From Methanosarcina flavescens (GTDB taxonomy: Archaea; Halobacteriota; Methanosarcinia; Methanosarcinales; Methanosarcinaceae): a DNA stretch of 64,000 nt. Below the pieces are notes generated by a model. The model did no database searches. It had not been told where the DNA came from and was given only the letters and a program-made list of their open reading frames with translations. Shown piece after piece: positions 57,870 to 64,000 of the stretch. The stretch covers positions 124,001 to 188,000 of the forward strand of contig NZ_CP032683.1 of NCBI RefSeq assembly GCF_001304615.2, read 5' to 3'. Made by a program: the position numbers and the translations under genes. Positions within the stretch are counted from its first letter, which is position 1. Each line of letters starts with the position of its first letter.

Positions 57870-58253
57870 TTATTCTTCAACCCTTCTGGATTTCATTCTG
57901 ATTTCAGGCTTAAAAACCGTATGATTTTGAAGAAATTTTTCGGTTGCTTTTTTAACCGTGCCCGATGTCCCAAGTACGTGCAAAGTCGCCCTCTTTCCGC
58001 CAACCCTGGTAAGAGTTGCCAGGGAAGCCCTTGTTTCTTTCACTTTAGTGTGAGAGCACTGGATAATGCCTTTCCAGTCTTCGAACCCTAGTACCCTGAT
58101 ATCACATTCACTTGCAGTGACATCCCCAAGCAGGGAAGAAGCTGAGGACATAACCTCTTTGACCAGATCACTCCTGCTGACCTGCCCCTCAGAAACCAGC
58201 TCAAAAGCCAGATAGCGTTTTTTTGCACGAAGCGAAGGAAGCAGGCGTTTCAA
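57870..58253 (-). CDS. rnp2: RNase P protein component 2 (Pop5/Rpp14), 127 aa
   Basis: A protein subunit of archaeal RNase P, which matures tRNA 5' ends. LLPSLRAKKRYLAFELVSEGQVSRSDLVKEVMSSASSLLGD is typical, as are GIIQCSHTKVKETRASLATLTRVGGKRATLHVLGTSGTVKKA. The start overlaps the rpp30 stop by four bases. Length is normal. Confidence 0.93.
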   Translation of the reverse strand: MKRLLPSLRAKKRYLAFELVSEGQVSRSDLVKEVMSSASSLLGDVTASECDIRVLGFEDWKGIIQCSHTKVKETRASLATLTRVGGKRATLHVLGTSGTVKKATEKFLQNHTVFKPEIRMKSRRVEE

Positions 58254-58969
58254 AAGTAATTTCCCTCCTCAAGCACCTCTACACCTTCCCTGATATACCC
58301 GGGACCTAGGCGGTTTCTCGAGATTATTCTTTCAGGCACAGTCGTCATGGCTTCAAGGGCTTCGTCTTCTTCAAGCCCGCAGACTTCAGCGAGGGCAAGG
58401 GCATCCATAGGAGAACGAAGATCAAAACAGGACATCGCATCGCTTGAAAGGACAAGGGAAACATCATATTTTCTGGCAAGGTCAAGGTTTGCCCTGAGAT
58501 CTGACAACAGGCGAACGCGCCTTGGACCTCTTGAATGAAGAAGGGACCTTAATGTCAGGCCGATTGCAACGTTATTTTCAGCTGCGGCTTTTGCAAGCAC
58601 CTGATTTAACCCGCTGCTCTTATCAAAAGCCGGATGGTTAAGGATATCCACTTTCGGATTTTCCAGTGCAGCCCTATTGACGTTTTCGGAACCTCCGTGC
58701 ACTATAAGGACATCCACAGATTTCCGAAATTTTCCAATAAGCCCATGAAGTTTTGAGGGATTTTCCTCTACAAGCTCGATTCCCCTGAAAACCTCAAACT
58801 CATTAGTAGAAGATAGTACAGGTTGCGATTGAGGAAGTTTATCCGAGTGGTTTGCAAGCGCAATCCCACTGTACCCAAAATGTCTGGCGAGGGCAGCAAG
58901 TTGCTCAGCAGTATTTTCCCCATCTGGCACCGCATGAACGCAAAAATCGTAGAATTTCGGTTTACCCAA
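58250..58969 (-). CDS. rnp3: RNase P protein component 3 (Rpp30), 239 aa
   Basis: The Rpp30 subunit, with a TIM-barrel PHP-like fold. Features: FYDFCVHAVPDGENTAEQLAALARHFGYSGIALANHSD, EVFRGIELVEENPSKLHGLIGKFR and NHPAFDKSSGLNQVLAKAAAENNVAIGLTLR. It binds RNase P RNA together with Pop5, whose gene follows with a four-base overlap; the COG1325 gene upstream overlaps by eight bases. Confidence 0.95.
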   Translation of the reverse strand: MGKPKFYDFCVHAVPDGENTAEQLAALARHFGYSGIALANHSDKLPQSQPVLSSTNEFEVFRGIELVEENPSKLHGLIGKFRKSVDVLIVHGGSENVNRAALENPKVDILNHPAFDKSSGLNQVLAKAAAENNVAIGLTLRSLLHSRGPRRVRLLSDLRANLDLARKYDVSLVLSSDAMSCFDLRSPMDALALAEVCGLEEDEALEAMTTVPERIISRNRLGPGYIREGVEVLEEGNYF

Positions 58970-59405
58970 ACAACTCCTCCACTATAGCTCCGGCTTTTTC
59001 CCGGTTCTTCGGATATGTTTCGATCTTGACTTTTGCAGTGATCGCATCCGAGGAATTGGTCAGCCTCACCTGCTGCAGGTATGCAGCCTGCTTGTCAAAG
59101 CGGAGATGGAAGACCTGGTCGTCGTCCAGCCTCTCAGGCATTTCTTCCCTGAGCTTTGCTACGTCTTCTTCGGAAAACCTTTCCCTGACAAAACGGGCAA
59201 AATTCAGACAGTCTGCCTTTCTTTTGAGCTGTACGCTCAGGATAGTAATAGGATTTCCATGGTGCCCTTCAGCCTGAAGTTCTTCAATCAATTCGCTTCC
59301 TTCCTGGACGCCGGCACCAGATAAAAAAAAGTCCAGAGCCTCGCGGACTCTGGAGACATCTTCGGTTGCGTGGGCGATCACACGCAGTATTATGTGATGA
59401 ATCAC
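58962..59405 (-). CDS. COG1325-type RNA-binding protein, 147 aa
   Basis: A conserved archaeal protein of the superoperon, often listed as an exosome-associated or RNA-binding factor. Visible are [54 protein letters not shown] and [14 protein letters not shown]. Exact role is not established. It overlaps both the L15e stop and rpp30 start, as typical for this group. Confidence 0.85.
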   Translation of the reverse strand: MIHHIILRVIAHATEDVSRVREALDFFLSGAGVQEGSELIEELQAEGHHGNPITILSVQLKRKADCLNFARFVRERFSEEDVAKLREEMPERLDDDQVFHLRFDKQAAYLQQVRLTNSSDAITAKVKIETYPKNREKAGAIVEELFG

Positions 59406-59992
59406 TTGCCTCGACTCTTGTGTGCACGGATACTCGGTCTGGTCTTTTCAGTACCTTTTCCGCGTGTAGACATGCCTCTGCCCTTGCGGCCGGCACTGGT
59501 CTTGCCCCTTGCGGCTCTGTCCCTGGTAGACGGGTCGCAGACCCAGTTCAGGTTTTTGTCGCTCTTTATTACAGGGTGGTGGGGATCTACAAGAATAACT
59601 TCAAACCACTTGTGCTTTCCATCTTCTCCTACCCAGTAAGAGTTCAGGACTTCAAGGTTGGGGTATTTGCGGTCTGCACGGGATTCGGCAATCCTCTGAA
59701 TGCTCATGCCACCTGTGATCTTGTTTACTCCCATTCTCTGGGTTCTTCTTCCACGGTTGAACCTTGTTTTACCAAGCCCCCCGCGGCGTACCTTTACCCT
59801 GGCAACTACAATGCCCTGCTTGGCTTTGTATCCAAGGGAGCGTGCCCTGTCAATTCTGGTCGGTCTCTCAATTCTGGTCACGGACCCCTGCTTTCTCCAG
59901 ACCTGCAAGCGCTCCCAGCGGAGGTCTTTCACGTAAGTTTCATCAGGGTTTTTCCATGCATCGCGTACGTATGTATAAAAAGATTTTACCAA
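59402..59992 (-). CDS. rpl15e: Large subunit ribosomal protein L15e, 196 aa
   Basis: First gene of the superoperon. [37 protein letters not shown] and [11 protein letters not shown]-type basic stretches are diagnostic of L15e. I place the start at a TTG at 59992 (giving MVKSFYTYV, as in homologues) because GGTG lies seven bases upstream; a TTG at 60004 would add four residues. The last residues ([12 protein letters not shown]) overlap the next gene start by four bases. Confidence 0.94.
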   Translation of the reverse strand: MVKSFYTYVRDAWKNPDETYVKDLRWERLQVWRKQGSVTRIERPTRIDRARSLGYKAKQGIVVARVKVRRGGLGKTRFNRGRRTQRMGVNKITGGMSIQRIAESRADRKYPNLEVLNSYWVGEDGKHKWFEVILVDPHHPVIKSDKNLNWVCDPSTRDRAARGKTSAGRKGRGMSTRGKGTEKTRPSIRAHKSRGK

Positions 59993-60438
59993 TTTAAACA
60001 CCAAGTTTCACTTTTGTTTCATGGTTCAGCCCTGCCCTACAGGACCACATTCCAACGGGACCTAATCCCGAAAAATGAAACATGCGATAAACTGAATCAT
60101 TTGATTTAAAGCTTTGCCCATACAAAAGCTATTAAAGGTAAAATCCGCAAAAAGAGAAAAAGCACTGGATCATTCAGGTAGAAAAGAGAAGAATACGGGT
60201 TAGATTTAAGGCAATTGCCCGAAAAAATTGAAAAAAATAATTTTGTAATGGGGCTTTTCTAATTCATCTCTGCTAAAACTAAAAATAAACTGGACTCCAA
60301 TTAACGAAATATTATCATAAGGTAAATCATGTTTCCATCTCGGGTTAATGAGGCTTCACTGGATTGATGCTTTAAAAGGAATGTGGATCATTATTTTAAG
60401 TGATTTAAGCAATTATGTGAAGTTGATTTATTTTTTGC
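59993..60438. other. Spacer between the sensor kinase end and L15e
   Basis: No gene is supported. It contains the superoperon promoter at the left part: TATA-like AT-rich sequence lies around 60095-60130 on the minus strand upstream of L15e. The rest is AT-rich. Confidence 0.4.
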
Positions 60439-60576
60439 TTATATCTCTAGATTATTAAACCATATAGTGTATTGTGTTCCCTGACCACTTTTAACCTCAA
60501 CACAGCTATCTATCTGTTCAACAAGAAGACTTACAAGCTGGAGCCCGAGAGAACCGGTATTTTCGAGGTCAATTCC

Positions 60577-62853
60577 CTAAGGGATGCCTCTCCCGTTGTC
60601 TACCACTGTAAGCATGTAATCGAAGCCACCTTTCTCCATGCAGGATTTATCTTGACCGGAACCATCCCTTTGATCAGCGGTTTCAGTTCTGCGAAGGTTT
60701 ATTCGGATTTCACCTTCTCCTCCAGCAGGAAAAGCATGCTTAAAAGCGTTTGAAACAAGCTCGTTTACAATAATTCCAAGGGGGATTGCGGTGTCAAGGC
60801 CAAGATCCACCTGCTCAAGGTCAAGCTTTAAATCAATACTCTTATTTCGAATACTGTATGAGCTGAAAAGTTCTGCTGTCAGCTTCCGTAAGTAAGCTGA
60901 GAAGTCAAGGGTATCAATTCTATCCCCTTTATACAGCTCTTCATGAATAAGAGCCATTGAAATTACCCGGTTCTGGCTTTCCATAAAGGCTTCTACAACT
61001 TCAGGAGTCTTGCAGGTCTCAAGCTGAGAGAAGGTTTCTGCCTGAAGGTCAAGCAGAGAGGAGATAACCTGCAGGTTATTCTTAATCCTGTGATGGATCT
61101 CCTTTATGCGGATTTTTTCCATTTTTGCAAGGGCTTCTTCAGCCTCTTTTCTTTCAGTAATGTCATATATCGCACCCTGATAACTATCCGGTTTTCCATT
61201 CCTTCCGGGAATCTTCTGGTAAATCTCATGCACCCATTTTATTTTCCCGTTCCTGCGAATTATCCGGTAATCGATTTCCCCAGAAGCTTTATATCGAGCA
61301 TTCCTGACTCTTTCCTCTTCTTCATAAATTCGGGGCAGGTCTTCGGGGTGAATAATATCTTTCCAGCTTCGTTTTGACATAAACTCTTCTTCACTGTACC
61401 CTGTAATATCCTCAACAGTCCCGTGCATAAAAACAGGGATGAAATTCTCGTCTGCCTGAAAAGCAATTCCTTTAAAGTTCTCTATAAACGAACGATATCT
61501 TTCTTCACTCTGCTGTATTTTTTGCTGAGCAAGTTTGCTCTCTGTAACATCCTGAACTGTTCCTCTCATTCGAACAGGAATATTTTTCCTATCAAAAACA
61601 GCTTCACCCTGTGCATGGATTATGCGTTCTTGTCTCTCAGCTAAAACTATTCTGAAATCTATATTATAGGGCTCTCCATTTAATGCTCTTTTAATAGCCT
61701 TATTCACATACTCTCGATCATCTGGGTGCACACAATTAAAAAATTTACTAAGAGTCATTTCAAATTCCTGCGGCTTAAGTCCAAAGATACGATAAGCCTC
61801 ATCAGACCAGTACACCTTATCAGTTGCAATGTCCCACTCCCAGTTTCCAAGATGAGCCATCCTCTGGGCTTCAGCAAGACGTTTTTCACTCTCTTCCAGC
61901 GATTTATAAGCACTTTCAAGCTGTATTGTTCGTTCTTTAACTTTTTCTTCCAGATTGTCCAGAGTCTCCCTCAGTTTAGCTTCTGCTTCTTTCCGCTTGG
62001 TAATATCGGTTATCATGCTCATAGAGCCTGCGAATTTGCCAGCTTTATCAAAGAGGGATCTGGAGCTTACAATTGTCCATAGTGGTGAGCCATCTTTACG
62101 TGAAAATTTAAACTCATACCTCTCATCTATACTCTGCCATCTCCTCTCAATATACTTTTTTATAAGTGGCTTGCCCGCCTCATCGGCAAAGTCCCAGGCA
62201 AATTTGCCAGTCATTTCATCCTGAGAGTATCCCAGTATCTCGGTCAATCTTTTATTGGCATAAATCGTCCTCGCTTCAGGATCACCAATCCATATACCTT
62301 CACTGGCTGTCTCTACGATATTGCGGTATTTTTCCTCGCTTTCCTGCAGCTCTTTCTCTATTCTTTTACGTTCGGTTATATCTCTAAGAATCAACGCTAA
62401 CTTTCCTTTTTCAGGCCTGAAGGCATAAACATCCAGATGTCTCTGCGTTATCTGGCTCAAGATCTCAAAGTGGACTGGCTTGCCTGAAAGTGCCACCTCG
62501 GTAAATTTTTCTATCACTATGGGGCCTACATTTGGAAATATCTCCAGGATAGTCCTGCCTAACATCTGTTCCCTATTTACGCCCAAACTGAACTCAAAAG
62601 CAGGATTCACATCAAGGTAACGATAGTCGTAAGGTCTACCGTCCATGTCATAGATGACATCTATAAGACCGAAACCATCGGTCATGTTTGTAAAAAGCAT
62701 ACGGTAGCGTTTCTCACTTTTTCGGAGGGCTTCCTCAGCCTGCTTTTGGTCGGTAATATTCAGGAAGATAGCAGCGAACCGACCTAGTCGGATCTGGTAT
62801 GCTGATACTTCGTAATGGCGTCTCTGAACTTCGGCATAATAGGTAAAATGCAC
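60577..62853 (-). CDS. Longest uninterrupted part of the sensor kinase, 758 aa
   Basis: This stretch, if translated alone from the GTG at 62853, gives a soluble PAS-HisKA_2 kinase lacking the MEDS domain and the first half of PAS 1, and ending just before the ATP lid and G2 box, so it should lack normal ATP binding. PAS modules: ITDQKQAEEALRKSEKRYRMLF onward (PAS 2), ESEEKYRNIVETASEGIWIGD (PAS 3), AHLGNWEWDIATDKVYWSDEA (PAS 4) and SEERYRSFIENFKGIAFQAD (PAS 5), with coiled-coil linkers. The conserved phospho-acceptor His is in KEIHHRIKNN. No membrane segment is present. No response regulator gene is adjacent. Confidence 0.7.
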   Translation of the reverse strand: MHFTYYAEVQRRHYEVSAYQIRLGRFAAIFLNITDQKQAEEALRKSEKRYRMLFTNMTDGFGLIDVIYDMDGRPYDYRYLDVNPAFEFSLGVNREQMLGRTILEIFPNVGPIVIEKFTEVALSGKPVHFEILSQITQRHLDVYAFRPEKGKLALILRDITERKRIEKELQESEEKYRNIVETASEGIWIGDPEARTIYANKRLTEILGYSQDEMTGKFAWDFADEAGKPLIKKYIERRWQSIDERYEFKFSRKDGSPLWTIVSSRSLFDKAGKFAGSMSMITDITKRKEAEAKLRETLDNLEEKVKERTIQLESAYKSLEESEKRLAEAQRMAHLGNWEWDIATDKVYWSDEAYRIFGLKPQEFEMTLSKFFNCVHPDDREYVNKAIKRALNGEPYNIDFRIVLAERQERIIHAQGEAVFDRKNIPVRMRGTVQDVTESKLAQQKIQQSEERYRSFIENFKGIAFQADENFIPVFMHGTVEDITGYSEEEFMSKRSWKDIIHPEDLPRIYEEEERVRNARYKASGEIDYRIIRRNGKIKWVHEIYQKIPGRNGKPDSYQGAIYDITERKEAEEALAKMEKIRIKEIHHRIKNNLQVISSLLDLQAETFSQLETCKTPEVVEAFMESQNRVISMALIHEELYKGDRIDTLDFSAYLRKLTAELFSSYSIRNKSIDLKLDLEQVDLGLDTAIPLGIIVNELVSNAFKHAFPAGGEGEIRINLRRTETADQRDGSGQDKSCMEKGGFDYMLTVVDNGRGIP

Positions 62854-62870
62854 AGGCTTGCCTGTGAGAG

Positions 62871-63251
62871 CTACTCGACTGTTGCCTGAGACCTGCGCAC
62901 AGTAGCTTCCACTTCTCTCTCATAATCCGTGAGGTCATTCCAGATTCCTTTTTGCGGTCGGCAAATATCCTCAATCAATATCAAGCCATTATAACCACTC
63001 GCAAGAGCTTTGTCAATTCTCTCGGTCAGATCTCTCAAGGCTCTCTTTGAGTCAAAGGCACCCTCTCTCATGAACCAGTTAGCACAGGAAATAATCTCGA
63101 TTTGTCCTTTCCGCAGGAAAATATCAATACCGGGAAAATCGGATATCAAGGCTTCTTTTGCATCTTCGGCATCAAGAGACTGTGGGGTAATCCAGATACA
63201 AGCCTCATTGTTTTCCAGGGCTGCTCTCAGGTAAGGAATAACTATATCCAT
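62871..63251 (-). CDS. MEDS-domain fragment, 126 aa
   Basis: This is the MEDS (methanogen/methylotroph DcmR sensory) portion of the kinase locus. It runs from the first in-frame ATG after the upstream TAG (MDIVIPYLRAALENNEACIWIT) through DAKEALISDFPGIDIFLRKGQIEIISC and ends EVEATVRRSQATVE at a TAG. Alone it would be a free sensory domain without output. The N-terminal GAHFCQFYQ lies upstream of this ATG and is needed for a complete MEDS, so independent function is doubtful. Confidence 0.5.
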   Translation of the reverse strand: MDIVIPYLRAALENNEACIWITPQSLDAEDAKEALISDFPGIDIFLRKGQIEIISCANWFMREGAFDSKRALRDLTERIDKALASGYNGLILIEDICRPQKGIWNDLTDYEREVEATVRRSQATVE

Positions 63252-63347
63252 GAGGTCTTCTTTTGCCTGGTAGAACTGGCAAAAATGTGCTCCCTAGAGC
63301 ACATTTACAGTATTGTCGATACCAGAATTTTCGGTATTATTTTTCAT

Positions 63348-64000
63348 CGATTTCTCTCCGATTTAGTAAAGCTAAAAATTCATAATCCGGATGCCCAGTC
63401 TATATTATATTACGCTGCCTGTGACTTAAATTCGATCGGTTCACTCTTTCCAGACCCCTTAAAATTTTTAATATACTCAATCGTTTTAAGGAAAAATGTA
63501 GCCGAACCTTTCTTCCACCAGACCAGTATCTGCCGGCAAAGATATGTTCACCTCAGTAAATTACTTCGTTGAATTTATAGGCAGAGTCTATAAGTGCAAT
63601 CTCTTTATGATATCATTGAAAACATCAAGAAGCCTGACTTTTTACTATATGTGTATACTTATCTATAATTTGTTTTGATAAAAACTGTAAACTGGATTTA
63701 TCGCATACTTGAGAATTTTCTTTAACAAATCCGGACCGATAAATTGGATTATTAAGTTTACCCATAGTCGCAAAAAATAGATGAAATATTGAAAGTTAAT
63801 GCCTCTTAATTCGATGCTTTCTTCCAAAAATGAGGAACTTTTAATCATAGGAAATGGATAACATTAAAAACCGGATAATGATAGGAACTGAATAATAAGC
63901 AAGCCTGCAGCAAATCAGAAATGGACTTAAATGAGATTGGAAAAGTAATAAAAGTAATAAGAAAGCACTAAAAAGCAGATTCAGAGTATAAAGAATTTCT
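63348..64000. other. AT-rich window end without supported gene
   Basis: A 61-codon minus-strand frame (63663-63848) is hydrophobic and Ile/Leu-rich but has no ribosome binding site or recognisable domain. The kinase promoter is expected near 63370-63420. Nothing else is seen to the window end. Confidence 0.35.

Larger units (their letters stand above)
60439..63347 (-). pseudogene. MEDS-PAS-HisKA_2 sensor kinase with two in-frame TAG codons and one frameshift
   Basis: Full extent of a sensor kinase locus. From an ATG at 63347 (GGAGAG upstream), 17 codons lead to a TAG (63294-63296), after which GAHFCQFYQAKEDL and a MEDS sensory domain run to 62871. The frame then shifts into a partial PAS (VALTGKPVHFTYYAEVQRRHYEV). 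Three or more further PAS modules follow, then KEIHHRIKNNLQVISSLL (HisKA_2) and PLGIIVNELVSNAFKHAFP (ATPase N box). A second TAG (60577-60579) falls after VVDNGRGIP, yet the next codons encode GIDLENTGSLGLQLVSLLVE, the G2 box, and a normal end at 60439. It is either decayed, or TAG is read as pyrrolysine and the frameshift is separate damage. Confidence 0.75.

Noticed and set aside
59366-60109. 247-codon plus-strand frame opposite L15e
   Set aside because: Antisense to a well-supported ribosomal protein gene; composition is typical of a shadow frame.

Overview
The window looks like chromosome of a methanogenic archaeon of the genus Methanosarcina. The clearest evidence is a complete archaeal exosome/proteasome/RNase P superoperon (L15e, COG1325 protein, Rpp30, Pop5, PsmA, SBDS, Rrp4, Rrp41, Rrp42, L37Ae, RpoP). 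Other support comes from a MetX protein fused to CBS domains, a MEDS-PAS-HisKA_2 sensor kinase, GAGG/GGTGA-type ribosome binding sites, TATA-like promoters, and gene-poor AT-rich spacers with insertion-sequence debris. The genus is inferred from gene content; no database search was possible.

Layout. 0-9.2 kb: SF2 helicase, ferredoxin-nitroreductase, Nudix hydrolase, a repeat-bearing surface protein, a DUF2971 protein and a glutamate/aspartate:cation symporter. 9.3-11.6 kb: aldehyde ferredoxin oxidoreductase (AOR) family enzyme with a four-cluster ferredoxin partner. 12.7-15.1 kb: arsenic resistance (ArsR, Acr3, ArsM) behind a 30-bp palindromic operator. 15.3-18.5 kb: IS1 debris and unrecognised genes. 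18.6-23.9 kb: methionine/cysteine metabolism (MetX-CBS, MetY, tRNA-Cys), NadA, a broken NifS and a small HTH regulator with a cysteine motif. 24.8-25.8 kb: a NikR-like regulator abutting a decayed methyltransferase. 26.8-30.1 kb: an HExxH protein, CheY, CbiM and a frameshifted CbiN. 30.4-32.3 kb: CysK and a CysE-DUF59 fusion. 32.8-33.8 kb: an IS5-like element.

34.9-51.4 kb is the most distinctive accessory block. It holds two complete nickel/oligopeptide-type ABC importers (DFABC sets), an MFS transporter and four SAM-dependent methyltransferases in divergent and convergent transcription units, plus a decayed fragment of one ATPase gene. The co-occurrence resembles import/export of a small methylated metal chelator or peptide-like compound. 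That reading is a hypothesis; the proximity of nikR, a methyltransferase pseudogene of the same family, and cbiM makes a nickel or cobalt link reasonable.

Two signals may be new. First, a perfect palindrome TTCACAATTGTGAA (or close variants) sits upstream of tRNA-Cys/metYX, of nifS-remnant/nadA, and of cysK-cysE, suggesting a sulfur/cysteine regulon; a candidate regulator gene lies next to one site. Second, the sensor kinase at 60.4-63.3 kb has two in-frame TAG codons with kinase-family sequence continuing on both sides. In Methanosarcina TAG can be read as pyrrolysine, but a frameshift in the same locus makes simple gene decay an equally serious explanation.
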